NCBI RefSeq assembly: GCF_003254475.1
Contig: NZ_QFYQ01000001.1
Location: 2,728,001 to 2,792,000, forward strand
DNA from: Phenylobacterium soli
GTDB taxonomy: Bacteria; Pseudomonadota; Alphaproteobacteria; Caulobacterales; Caulobacteraceae
Direction of reading: 5' to 3'
DNA: 64,000 nucleotides
Shown here: positions 48,021 through 56,701 of the stretch, one piece after another
Layout of the letters: every line of letters starts with the position of its first letter
How positions within the stretch are numbered: position 1 is the stretch's first letter
Notes under the pieces: model-generated
Told to the model about the DNA's origin: nothing
The model's input: only the letters and a program-made list of their open reading frames with translations
Databases searched by the model: none
Made by a program: the position numbers and the translations under genes

Positions 48021-48392
48021 ATGCCCAGCCGCGAGACCGTCGCCGCCTTCGTCGCCGACGTGCTGAGCGAGGACCACGTCGGCGCCATCGAGCGCTGGTA
48101 CGCCGACGACGCCTCCATGCAGGAGAACCAGGAGCCGCCGCGCGTCGGCAAGGAGACGCTGATGGCCGGCGAGCGCCAGATGCTGGCGCGGGTGGAGAGC
48201 GTCACCACCGAGGTGATCGGCCAGCCGCTGGTGGAAGGCGACGAGGTGGCGATCCGCTGGCGCTTCGAGTTCACGCTCAAGGACGGCTCCACCATGGTGA
48301 TGGAGGAAGTCGCCTGGCAGATCTGGCGCGGCGACCAGATCCTGCGCGAAACCTTCTTCTACGACCCGGCGCAGCGCAGCCGGCGGGGCTGA
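48021..48392 (+). CDS. SnoaL-like NTF2-fold protein
   Basis: A cytoplasmic single-domain protein of 123 aa with the SnoaL pattern: VLSEDHVGAIERWYADDASM at the start, then VEGDEVAIRWRFEFTLKDG. It is 30 bp after the exporter gene on the same strand. Function unknown; likely a small enzyme or ligand-binding protein. Confidence 0.78.
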   Translation: MPSRETVAAFVADVLSEDHVGAIERWYADDASMQENQEPPRVGKETLMAGERQMLARVESVTTEVIGQPLVEGDEVAIRWRFEFTLKDGSTMVMEEVAWQIWRGDQILRETFFYDPAQRSRRG

Positions 48393-48409
48393 GCGCTCAG
48401 AGCTGAGGC

Positions 48410-50398
48410 TCAGATCAGGGCGCCGTCGACGGACCAGTTGTCCGGCAGGCCGGTCAGCAGGGCCTCCATCTCGCAGACGAGACCTTCCGGGCGGAAGTGG
48501 AGCTCGGCCTTGCCGCCCAGCTCGGCGGAAAGGCCGCGCTGGATGAGGCGACTGCCAAAGCCCGTGCGGGTGGGCGCGGCGACCGGCGGACCGCCCTCCT
48601 CGCGCCACACCAGGCGCAGGCGCAGCAACTCCTCCTCGATCTCCACCGTCCAGTCGATGTAGACCCTGCCGCCCGGCGCAGAGAGCGCGCCGTACTTGCC
48701 GGCGTTGGTGGCGAGCTCGTGCAGGGCGAGCGCCAGGGCGATGGCGATGCGCGGCGGCACGTAAAGGCTGGGGCCGGAGACGAGGAAGGGCCGCCCACCG
48801 TCGGCCGCCGCATAGGGCGCCGTCACGGCGTTCACCAGATCGCCGATCTCGGCGCCGCGCCAGCGCTCGTCGGTGAGCACGTCATGGGCGGCGGCGAGCG
48901 CCAGGAGGCGGGCGGTCAGGGCCTCGCGCACCTCCGGCGAGACCTCGTTGCGGCGCAGGGTCTGGGCGGCGATGCCCTGGACGGTGGCCAGCGAGTTCTT
49001 CACCCGATGGTTCAGCTCGTTGACCATCAGCCGCAGGTGCTCCTCGGTGGTCTTGCGGTGGGTGATGTCGGTGGCCGCGCCGAACCATTCGACGATCTCG
49101 CCGCGCGCGTCGAACACCGGCACGGCCCGCGAGAAGGTCCAGCCGACCGTTCCGTCGGCCCGCCGGACACGGTGCTCGAGCTGGAAGACGCTGCGGTTCT
49201 CGACGGCCGCCTGGACCGCAGCCTGGATGTGGGCGCGATCCTCGTCGGGAACATAGTCGTCCATCCAGGCCACGCTGGGGCTCTCGGTGTCGGCGAGGAA
49301 GCCGCGGCCGTCCAGCCGGCGCAGCTCGCGCCAGTCCGGGCTCATCCGGTAGACGACGTCAGAGGTGGCGTTGACGAGCGCACGCAGGCGCTGCTCGCTG
49401 GCCCGCACCCTCGCCTCGGCCCGCGCCCGCTCGGCCCGCGTCCAGGCGCGTTCGGCGAACTCCCGGATCAGCAGCTGCTCGTCCGGCCGCCAGGCGCGCG
49501 GTTCGAAGACGTGGACGCAGAGCGCCGCCCGCCAGCGCTCGCCCCGGAACAGGGGCACGCTGAGCGCCGCGCGAAGCTCGGGACCGAACGCCTCCGCCGC
49601 GCGGTCGGACGCCGCCAGCCGGTCGGCGGCGAGGTCGCGGACGGCCATGGTCCGGCCGCGGCGCATCTCGTCGATCAAGGGGGCGCCGAAGGAGTCGAGC
49701 TGATGCTCTCCGCGGAGGCCAGGCGCGCCGGGACGGGTCCACTCCTCCTCGACGCGGAAGAGTCCGCCAGGCTCGTCGATCCAGGCCCAGTGGACGCGGT
49801 CGGCGGCGAAGTGGCGGCCGAGCATCTCGGCGCTTCGCCGCAGGATCTCCCCGGCGTCGTCGAGATCGCGCAGCACGCTGTCCGCCTCGAAGAGGAAGGC
49901 CTGGCGGCGCGCGTCGAGCATGCGCTGGGTGGTCTCGGTGACGGCGCAGAACATGCCGGCGACCTTGCCCGTCTCGTCGCGAACCGGCGAATAGCTGAAG
50001 GTGAACCAGGTCTGCTCGTCGTAGCCGTGCCGGTTCATGACCAGCGGCAGGTCCTGGCGATAGGTGGCCTGGCCCGCCATGGCGGCCTCGATCAGCGGCC
50101 AGATGTCGGCCCAGATCTCCGACCAGATGTCGTGGAAGCGCGCGCCGAGCGCCGCCGGATGCTTGGCCGCCAGGATCTCGGCGTAGGCGTCGTTGTAGAG
50201 GAAGCCGAGCGCCTCGCCCCAGGCGACGAACATCGGGAACTTGGAGTTCAGCAGCAGCCCCACGACCGAGCGCAGGGACTGGGGCCACGACTCTGGGGGA
50301 CCGAGCGGTGAAGCCGACCAGTCGTGACGGCGCATCAGCGCGCCGACCACCCCGCCGCCGGAGAGGAAATCCTCAGGCAGATGGTCACCGGAGCTCAT
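48410..50398 (-). CDS. PAS-GAF-PAS HWE-type sensor histidine kinase
   Basis: A soluble kinase of 662 aa from ATG 50398. An N-terminal PAS domain (about residues 30-155), a GAF domain (about 165-320), a second PAS domain (about 330-455) and a C-terminal HWE/HisKA_2 kinase. The phospho-His is in LMVNELNHRVKNSLATVQG and the N box in HELATNAGKYGAL. HWE kinases in alphaproteobacteria often act in light or general stress responses. No flavin-binding Cys of a LOV domain was seen. A receiver-only gene lies 0.7 kb upstream on the same strand. Confidence 0.9.
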   Translation of the reverse strand: MSSGDHLPEDFLSGGGVVGALMRRHDWSASPLGPPESWPQSLRSVVGLLLNSKFPMFVAWGEALGFLYNDAYAEILAAKHPAALGARFHDIWSEIWADIWPLIEAAMAGQATYRQDLPLVMNRHGYDEQTWFTFSYSPVRDETGKVAGMFCAVTETTQRMLDARRQAFLFEADSVLRDLDDAGEILRRSAEMLGRHFAADRVHWAWIDEPGGLFRVEEEWTRPGAPGLRGEHQLDSFGAPLIDEMRRGRTMAVRDLAADRLAASDRAAEAFGPELRAALSVPLFRGERWRAALCVHVFEPRAWRPDEQLLIREFAERAWTRAERARAEARVRASEQRLRALVNATSDVVYRMSPDWRELRRLDGRGFLADTESPSVAWMDDYVPDEDRAHIQAAVQAAVENRSVFQLEHRVRRADGTVGWTFSRAVPVFDARGEIVEWFGAATDITHRKTTEEHLRLMVNELNHRVKNSLATVQGIAAQTLRRNEVSPEVREALTARLLALAAAHDVLTDERWRGAEIGDLVNAVTAPYAAADGGRPFLVSGPSLYVPPRIAIALALALHELATNAGKYGALSAPGGRVYIDWTVEIEEELLRLRLVWREEGGPPVAAPTRTGFGSRLIQRGLSAELGGKAELHFRPEGLVCEMEALLTGLPDNWSVDGALI

Positions 50399-50569
50399 TG
50401 TTCCGGAACTGGCAGGATCTGATGCGGACGAAATCACGGAGCCCCCGAAGGCACAGCAACGTGCGGCGGCGACTATTGTTCCTGGCGCCGAGCAGGGTTC
50501 GCCTTGCAATGTTATGGCAATCGGCGCAGAAGCCGCCGCCCCGGAGCTTTCTCCAGCCAAGGTTGCAAG

Positions 50570-51067
50570 ATGATCCACCACGTCTCGATCCCGGCCAAGG
50601 ATCCGCAAACCGTCGCCAAGGTGCTGTCCGAGCTGACCGGCTGGGCGGCGCGGCCGTTCATGGGGCCCGTCCCGGGCGCCATCATGTTGCTCGCCGAGGA
50701 CGGCCAGGGCACGGCGATCGAGATCTATCCGGACGGGACCATCATCCAGCCCGGCGAGGGCGAGGTGCAGGGCCACATGACCCGCACCGAGAGCCAGGCC
50801 TATTTCCCCTTCCACTTCCTGATGACCCTCGACATCGATCCGGCCCACGTGAAGGCGGTGGCCGAGCGCGCCGGCTGGCGCTGCCTGCAATGCTGGCGCG
50901 GCCCGCCCGGCAAGCCGCAGTTCGAGCTGATCGAGTTCTGGATCGAGAACCGGCTGATGGCGGAGATCGCCACCCCGGCCATGGCGCAGGACTACATCCG
51001 CCTGGCGAACGCCGCCGGCCACGACAAGCTGATGGCGGAACTGCGCGCGGCCTCGGCGCCGGCCTGA
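50570..51067 (+). CDS. VOC (glyoxalase/dioxygenase fold) family protein
   Basis: A 165-aa protein beginning MIHHVSIPAKDPQTVAKVL, typical of vicinal-oxygen-chelate proteins, with a second-half HFLMTLDIDPAHVKAVAERA. Putative metal-binding positions are not fully clear. It lies on the opposite strand between the kinase and the receiver gene. Substrate unknown. Confidence 0.75.
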   Translation: MIHHVSIPAKDPQTVAKVLSELTGWAARPFMGPVPGAIMLLAEDGQGTAIEIYPDGTIIQPGEGEVQGHMTRTESQAYFPFHFLMTLDIDPAHVKAVAERAGWRCLQCWRGPPGKPQFELIEFWIENRLMAEIATPAMAQDYIRLANAAGHDKLMAELRAASAPA

Positions 51068-51076
51068 GGCCGGGCG

Positions 51077-51472
51077 CTATTCGTCGGCGATGGCGATCTC
51101 GACGGCGTCGAGCAGCTCGTCGCGGCTGAACGGCTTGGCGACGAAGGTCGAGCCGGGGACGCCGAAGGTCTTGAACGAGGCGCGGCTCGCCTCGCCGCTG
51201 ATGTAGACGACTGGGAAATCGGAGCGCAACGAGCGGGCGAAGCGCGCGACGTCGAAGCCGGTGACCCCCGGCCCGAGGTTCACGTCGAGGACGAGGCCGT
51301 CATAGGAGACGTCGGTCAGGCGGGCGAACGCCTCGCGGTCGGTGCCCACGCAGTCGAGCGCGAAACCTTCTTCCGAGAGGATGTCGGCGAGGAGCTCGCA
51401 GATGGCGTTGTCGTCGTCGACCACCAGCAGCCGTCGGCTCACCTGTACGAAACGCGCCGCCGCAGCCGCCAT
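51077..51472 (-). CDS. single-domain response regulator
   Basis: A receiver domain without an output domain. The acidic pocket is VVDDDNAI, the phospho-acceptor Asp is in LVLDVNLGPGVTG, and the conserved Lys is in VAKPFSRDEL. The ATG at 51472 has GGAGGG five bases upstream, giving 131 aa. An in-frame ATG at 51490 has no such site. It could be a phosphate sink or diffusible partner of the nearby HWE kinase. Confidence 0.88.
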   Translation of the reverse strand: MAAAAARFVQVSRRLLVVDDDNAICELLADILSEEGFALDCVGTDREAFARLTDVSYDGLVLDVNLGPGVTGFDVARFARSLRSDFPVVYISGEASRASFKTFGVPGSTFVAKPFSRDELLDAVEIAIADE

Positions 51473-51639
51473 GCCGTCCCTCCGATGCACCGGCGCGGCC
51501 GTGGGAGCGGGCCGCGTCGGGTACCCGACTTAGTTGCAGCGGAAGCGATTGCAAGCGGGAACTGAAGTTCCCTGCGCAGATTCAACCTGCGGACGAACCT
51601 GCGGAAAATATGTCGGTTTTGGCGGCGGGGGCCGGCGCC

Positions 51640-52347
51640 TCAGCCCTCCTGCCGCCCCTCCCGTTCGAACCGACGGTTGGCCTCGCCCCAGCCGAAGGCC
51701 TTCATGAAGGCGTCGACATAGGCGCCCGCCTTGGCGCCGTAGTCCATGGCGTAGGCGTGCTCGTACATGTCCAGGGCGAGCAGCGGCGCGCCATCGGCGA
51801 GGCTCATAGTGTGGTCGGCGGCCCAGACGTTGACGAGGCGCCCGTCACGCCGGCTCCAGGTGAGCAGCACCCAGCCGGAGCCGCCGCCCAGGGCCTTGCC
51901 CATGGCCGCGAACTCGGCGACCCAGCGGGCATGGCTGCCGAAATCCCGCTCGATCGCGGCGCCAAGGCCCGGCGCCGGCGCTCCGCCGCCGGCCAGGCCG
52001 GCGAAGTAGAGCTCGTGCAGGATCATCGAATTCCAGGCGAGCAGTTCTTCCCGCTTGAGGCCATTCAGCCGATAGCCGGGCATGGCGGCGGGATCCTGGC
52101 CGGCGACCTCGGCGCGGATCGCGCCCAGGCGCTTCACAGCCCCGGCGTAGTTGTTGTCGTGATGGCTGACGAGCAGGGCCTCGGAGAGGCCGGGCACGCG
52201 CTTGGGATCGAACGGCAGCGGCCGCGGCGCGAAGCCCGGCGTGGCCGGCTGCGATCGGGCGGCGGGCGCGGACGAGACGCCCCCCGCCGCGAGCACCGCG
52301 CCGGCGACGAGCTGGCGGCGATCAAGATTATTCCTCATGTTTTCCAT
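51640..52347 (-). CDS. Tat-exported Fe/Mn-type superoxide dismutase, chrA-linked (ChrC-like)
   Basis: A twin-arginine signal (LDRRQLVAGAVLAAGG) precedes an iron/manganese SOD domain. The predicted metal ligands are His in VSHHDNNYAG, His in MILHELYF, and Asp and His in LALDMYEHAYAMDY. The last motif has Tyr where most SODs have Trp (DxWEH). 235 aa. The start at 52347 is fixed by AGGAGG, which overlaps the TAG stop of chrA. Known chromate operons carry an SOD named ChrC, so the pairing suggests defence against superoxide made during chromate reduction. Confidence 0.86.
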   Translation of the reverse strand: MENMRNNLDRRQLVAGAVLAAGGVSSAPAARSQPATPGFAPRPLPFDPKRVPGLSEALLVSHHDNNYAGAVKRLGAIRAEVAGQDPAAMPGYRLNGLKREELLAWNSMILHELYFAGLAGGGAPAPGLGAAIERDFGSHARWVAEFAAMGKALGGGSGWVLLTWSRRDGRLVNVWAADHTMSLADGAPLLALDMYEHAYAMDYGAKAGAYVDAFMKAFGWGEANRRFEREGRQEG

Positions 52348-52357
52348 GGGCTTCCTC

Positions 52358-53731
52358 CTAGGAGCTGATGACGTGGACAAGCACGCCCGCCGCGGAACTG
52401 GCGACGAGCAAGGGGATCATGCCGACCTTGAATCGAAAGGCGGCGACAGCGGCGACGAGGGTGAGAAGGCCGCTCGCCAGGTTGAGCGAGGCGAGGTCCG
52501 GCAGTTGCAGCGCCAGGCCGGGGATCGGGACCATCCGCGCGAACAACACATGCAGGGCGAACCAGACCGCCAGGTTGAGGATCACGCCGACCACCGCCGC
52601 GCCGATGGCCGCCAGCGCCGCGGCGAGCGCGCGGGCGCCGCGCAGCGCCTCGACGAACGGCGCCCCCAGGAAGATCCAGAGGAAGCACGGCGTGAACGTC
52701 ACCCAGGTGGTGAGAAGCCCGCCGAGCACGCCGGCCAGCACCGGCGGCAGGCCCGTGGCGCCGCGGAAGGCCGCCAGGAAGCCGACGAACTGGGTGACGA
52801 TGATCAGTGGGCCGGGGGTGGTCTCGGCCATGCCGAGGCCGTCGAGCATCTCGCCTGGACTGACCCAGCCATAGGCGCTCACCGCCTCCTGGGCCACATA
52901 GGCCAGGACGGCGTAGGCGCCCCCGAAGGTCACTACCGCCATCTTCGAGAAGAACAGGGCGATGCGGCTGAACACGTGGTCCCAGCCGAGCGTCCAGCCG
53001 AGCGCGAGGACCGGCCCCCACCAGAGCACGAGGAGAAGGGCGCAGACCGGCAGGCTGGCGCGAAGGTCGATGCGGGCGTGGGCGGGCGTCTCCTCCCCGA
53101 GCACGGTGTCGGCGTCGTCGACCTCCTGCGTGGCCGCGGGACCGTGCCCCTGCCCTGCCCGGAAGGCGGCGAGCCCCCAGCGGCCGCCCAGGAACCCGAT
53201 CGCCCCCGCCGCGCCGATCACCGCGGGGAACGGCGCGCCGAACACGAAGAGCGCCACGAAGGCGCTCGCCGCCAGGGCGATCATGAGGGGGCTCTTCAAG
53301 GCCCGCCGGCCGACGCGGAGCACGGCCTGGATCACCACCACGAGCACGGCCGCCTTGAGGCCGAAGAACAGGCCCGTGACCACGCCGAGCCGCCCGTAGA
53401 GGGCATAGAGCACGCTCAGCATCATCAGGGTGACGAGCCCGGGCAGGACGAAGAGGACGCCCGCAACCACCCCGCCGCGCGTCCGGTGCATCAGCCAGCC
53501 GATGTAGATCGCGAGCTGCTGGGCCTCCGGGCCGGGCAGCAGCATGCAGAAGTTGAGGGCCTGCAGGAACCGCCGCTCGCCGATCCAGCGCCGCTCCTCC
53601 ACCAGGATGCGGTGCATGACCGCGATCTGGCCCGCCGGCCCTCCGAACGACAGCAGGGCGACCCGCGCCCAGACCTTGACGGCGTCCTTGAAGGCGACCG
53701 GAGCCGGAGGGGGCTTCACGCTGGCCTGCAT
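52358..53731 (-). CDS. chrA: chromate transporter, long two-domain form
   Basis: An inner-membrane CHR-family exporter of 457 aa with two homologous halves: the first has ARVALLSFGGPAGQIAVMHR and NFCMLLPGPEAQQLA, the second FFSKMAVVTFGGAYAVLAYV and AETTPGPLIIVTQFVGF. About eleven membrane helices. The start is ATG 53731. An SOD gene is translationally coupled downstream. No chrB regulator was found. Confidence 0.92.
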   Translation of the reverse strand: MQASVKPPPAPVAFKDAVKVWARVALLSFGGPAGQIAVMHRILVEERRWIGERRFLQALNFCMLLPGPEAQQLAIYIGWLMHRTRGGVVAGVLFVLPGLVTLMMLSVLYALYGRLGVVTGLFFGLKAAVLVVVIQAVLRVGRRALKSPLMIALAASAFVALFVFGAPFPAVIGAAGAIGFLGGRWGLAAFRAGQGHGPAATQEVDDADTVLGEETPAHARIDLRASLPVCALLLVLWWGPVLALGWTLGWDHVFSRIALFFSKMAVVTFGGAYAVLAYVAQEAVSAYGWVSPGEMLDGLGMAETTPGPLIIVTQFVGFLAAFRGATGLPPVLAGVLGGLLTTWVTFTPCFLWIFLGAPFVEALRGARALAAALAAIGAAVVGVILNLAVWFALHVLFARMVPIPGLALQLPDLASLNLASGLLTLVAAVAAFRFKVGMIPLLVASSAAGVLVHVISS

Positions 53732-54125
53732 GGGCGCCCCTGCAGCTCGTCGAGAAGCGCCGACACGTGGCCGTCCAGCGCCGCGCGAGCGGCCGAGGCG
53801 ACGCCAAGCCCGGTCAAGGTCAACCCTGAGAGGCCCCGCCGACGACTGAGGGCGCAGGGAGAAAGGGTGATGGGGGAAATGGCGTTTCGCCAGACCAATG
53901 CGCTCACTCCAAGCGGAGGTGCGCGGTGGTTGGGCCGAAGCCTGACCGGGACACCGCTTCATCCCGGTGCTGCCATGGCTAAACCTGCGCGGCGGTGCGG
54001 GCAAGGGCTTCGTGGAACGCCGTGCGGCGACCCTGAGAATGTGAGCGTGGCCGGATGATCTGCGCTCGACCGGCCGTTGTAGGTCCTCGGGGGGCGCTTC
54101 TTCCGATAGCCAGGAGCGCTAAGAC
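53732..54125. other. 394-bp spacer before chrA
   Basis: The divergent region between chrA and the Gly/Ser-rich secreted protein. A 63-codon minus-strand frame (53716-53907) has a C-terminus faintly like a MarR-type regulator tail, but lacks any DNA-binding part. It may be a remnant or chance. AGGAG before 54126 is the only clear signal. Confidence 0.4.
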
Positions 54126-54740
54126 ATGCGGACCAAACTCATCCTGATTTCGCTGGCGGCGGCCGGCGGCCTCGCCCTTGCCGGCAGCGCCCAGGCGCAG
54201 CTTCTCGGCGGCGGCGGCGGCCTCACGGGCGGGCTCACCGGCGGCGTGAGCGGGAACCTGGGCGGCGGCCTCGGCGGCCTGAGCGGCGGACTCACCGGCG
54301 CCGGGGCGGGCAGCCTCACGGGCGGACTGACCGGCTCGGCGGCGGGCGACGTCACCGGCGCGGCGCGGGACACCGTCGGCGCGACGCGCGGCCGGGCGAC
54401 CCGCACGGCGCGCCGCGCGGCAGCGGCTGGCCAGACGGTGGCCGGCGAGGCCAGGGACACCGCCGCGGGCGCCGCCACGGGCGCCGCGAACGGCGCGGTC
54501 AGCGCCGGCCAGAGCCTGGCGGGCGCGGCGCAGAACGCGGACGTCTCGGCGGATGGCTCCGGTTCGGCCGACGCGGCGGCGAGCTCTTCCGCCTCCCAGC
54601 ACGGCGCTCATCAGGGCGCTCATGCCGCTGGCTCCGGCCAGGCCTCGGGCTCGGCGAGCGCCGGCAAGACGGGCGCGTCGGTCAGCGCCTCGGGCGGGGT
54701 CTCCGCTTCCGGCTCGACGGCCGGCTCGGGCCCGAACTGA
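54126..54740 (+). CDS. secreted low-complexity Gly/Ala/Ser-rich protein
   Basis: A cleavable signal peptide (ILISLAAAGGLALAGSAQA) is followed by GGLTGGLTGG-type repeats, a middle region with TRGRATRTARRAA and an Ala/Ser/Gly-rich tail with several His. No recognised domain. 204 aa. AGGAG lies eight bases before the ATG. The composition resembles structural or surface-matrix proteins, but no function is assigned. Confidence 0.72.
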   Translation: MRTKLILISLAAAGGLALAGSAQAQLLGGGGGLTGGLTGGVSGNLGGGLGGLSGGLTGAGAGSLTGGLTGSAAGDVTGAARDTVGATRGRATRTARRAAAAGQTVAGEARDTAAGAATGAANGAVSAGQSLAGAAQNADVSADGSGSADAAASSSASQHGAHQGAHAAGSGQASGSASAGKTGASVSASGGVSASGSTAGSGPN

Positions 54741-54790
54741 CAGGTCGGGCGGGAGGCCGCGGCGACGCCGGCCTCCCCTGCTCCGGCCCC

Positions 54791-55189
54791 CTATTCCGGC
54801 ACGGCCTCGATGATCACGAACGCCTGGGCGTAGGGGTGGTCGTCGGTCAGCGACAGGTGGATCACCGGGCGATGGCCGGCCGGGACCATGGCCGCCAGGC
54901 GCTCGGCCGCGCCGCCGGTGAGCGCCATGGTCGGCTGGCCGCTGCGCATGTTGACCACGCCCATGTCGCGCCAGAAGACGCCGCGCCGGATGCCGGTGCC
55001 GAGCGCCTTGGCGCAGGCCTCCTTGGCGGCGAAGCGCTTGGCGTAAGAGGCGGCGCGGTCGGGCTTGCGCTCCGAGCGGGTGCGCTCGATCTCGGTGAAG
55101 CAGCGCCGCGCGAAGCGCTCGCCGTAGCGGGCGAGCGTCTGCTCGATGCGGCGGATGTCGGAGAGGTCCGAGCCGATGCCGAGGATCAC
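54791..55189 (-). CDS. acpS: holo-[acyl-carrier-protein] synthase
   Basis: Transfers phosphopantetheine from CoA to acyl carrier protein. Signatures [13 protein letters not shown] and [16 protein letters not shown] hold the magnesium and CoA ligands. 132 aa. The ATG overlaps the pdxJ stop codon as ATGA. Downstream, where lepB is expected, an accessory block starts. Confidence 0.95.
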   Translation of the reverse strand: MILGIGSDLSDIRRIEQTLARYGERFARRCFTEIERTRSERKPDRAASYAKRFAAKEACAKALGTGIRRGVFWRDMGVVNMRSGQPTMALTGGAAERLAAMVPAGHRPVIHLSLTDDHPYAQAFVIIEAVPE

Positions 55190-55944
55190 GCGGCTCTCTC
55201 GGCGCGTGCGGCGTCCATCAGGGCCCGCATCCGCTGGATGGCGGGGCCGAGGCCGATGAAGATCGCCTCGCCGATCAGGAAGTGGCCGATGTTGAGCTCG
55301 ACGACCTCGGGGATGGCGGCGATCGGCTTGACCGTCTCGTAGTCGATGCCGTGGCCGGCGTGGACCTCGAGGCCGAGGCGCGCGGCCTCGCGGGCGGCGG
55401 CCTGCAGCTTGCCCAGCAGGGCGGGCGCCTCGCCGCTGCGCTCGCGCACCGCGTCGCAGTAGGCGCCGGTGTGGAACTCGACCACGGCCGCGCCCGCCTT
55501 GGCGGCGGCGGCGACCTGGGCCGGGTCGGCGTCGATGAAGCAGGAGACCCGGATGCCCGCCGCGGCCAGCCGGCGAACGACCGGGGCGATGCGCTCGAAG
55601 CCACCGGCCACGTCGAGGCCGCCCTCGGTGGTGACCTCCTCGCGGCGCTCGGGGACCAGGCAGGCGGCGTGCGGCCTGTGGGCGAGCGCGATGGCCTCCA
55701 TCTCGTCCGTCACCGCCATCTCGAGGTTGAGCGGTCGGCCGCGCTTGCGGGTGATCTCGGCCAGGGCGTCGATGTCGGCGTCGGAGATGTGCCGGCGGTC
55801 TTCGCGCAGGTGGGCGGTGATGCCGTCGGCCCCGGCCGCCAGCGCGATCTCGGCGGCGCGCACGGGGTCGGGATAGCTGGCGCCGCGGGCGTTCCTGACG
55901 GTCGCCACGTGGTCGATGTTCACGCCCAGTCTCAGCTTCGACAC
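55186..55944 (-). CDS. pdxJ: pyridoxine 5'-phosphate synthase
   Basis: The final ring-closing step of vitamin B6 synthesis. It starts with [18 protein letters not shown], and contains [16 protein letters not shown] and [13 protein letters not shown]. 252 aa. It is coupled to acpS. A 119-bp gap to pyrE holds a half-unit of the ACCACGGATT-type repeat at 56030-56040. Confidence 0.95.
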   Translation of the reverse strand: MSKLRLGVNIDHVATVRNARGASYPDPVRAAEIALAAGADGITAHLREDRRHISDADIDALAEITRKRGRPLNLEMAVTDEMEAIALAHRPHAACLVPERREEVTTEGGLDVAGGFERIAPVVRRLAAAGIRVSCFIDADPAQVAAAAKAGAAVVEFHTGAYCDAVRERSGEAPALLGKLQAAAREAARLGLEVHAGHGIDYETVKPIAAIPEVVELNIGHFLIGEAIFIGLGPAIQRMRALMDAARAERAA

Positions 55945-56063
55945 CTGACGCCCTTCCCTGCTCAGCCCCTACGGCGAGGCTCTTTAGATAGGAACCCCGT
56001 ACGAGACGAGAACCAAGGTCGGGAAGAAACCACGGATTCCGCCGATTGCCCGGATTTGGCGCG

Positions 56064-56660
56064 TCAGCCCTTGAGGCGCTTGGAGCCGGGTTCCTCGGCG
56101 GGGATGGCGGCGAGGTCGGCGGGGATCTCGTCCGGGGCGAAGGAAGGCACGTCGACGGTGGCCAGGGCCACCAGCGGGAAGCCCACCTGCGCCTTGCCGC
56201 CCGAGCGGTCGACGATGCAGGCGCAGGCGATCACCTCGCCGCCGGCCTCGACGATGGGCTCGACGGCCTCCTTGAAGGAGCCGCCCGTGGTGATGACGTC
56301 CTCGACCACCACGACCTTGGCGCCCGGCGCGATCTTGAAGGCGCGGCGCAGGCGGAAGCGCCCCTCCTCCCGCTCGACGTAGAGCGAGGGCACGCCGAGC
56401 CAGCGGGCGGTCTCGTAGCCCGGGATGATGGCGCCCACGGCCGGGGCGACGATGACGTCCGGCTTGCCGACCTCGGCCTCGATCTTCTCGGCCAGGGCCT
56501 TGCAGAGCCGCGCCGTGCGGTCGGGGAACTGGAAGACCAGGTTCTTCTGCAGGAACATCGGCGAGTGCCGGCCCGACGCGAGGATGAAGTGGCCGGTGCG
56601 CAGGGCGCCGGCGCCGCGGAACTCGTCGAGGACGTCTTCGGTGGTCATGGGCTGGCTCAT
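56064..56660 (-). CDS. pyrE: orotate phosphoribosyltransferase
   Basis: Makes orotidine 5'-phosphate in pyrimidine synthesis. The PRPP-binding motif is [18 protein letters not shown], and the flavour of the N-terminus ([18 protein letters not shown]) is that of the short bacterial enzyme. 198 aa, with a Glu/Pro/Lys-rich tail. It follows spoT by 41 bp. Confidence 0.94.
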   Translation of the reverse strand: MSQPMTTEDVLDEFRGAGALRTGHFILASGRHSPMFLQKNLVFQFPDRTARLCKALAEKIEAEVGKPDVIVAPAVGAIIPGYETARWLGVPSLYVEREEGRFRLRRAFKIAPGAKVVVVEDVITTGGSFKEAVEPIVEAGGEVIACACIVDRSGGKAQVGFPLVALATVDVPSFAPDEIPADLAAIPAEEPGSKRLKG

Positions 56661-56701
56661 GGCCGCTCCGAATAGAGCGGTTCTGGGCGCAGGTGAAGCG
56701 G

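Noticed and set aside
53716..53907. 63-codon minus-strand frame before chrA, considered as a regulator
   Set aside because: The tail looks faintly like a MarR-family C-terminus, but there is no helix-turn-helix and no homologous start. Not enough to call a gene or a pseudogene.
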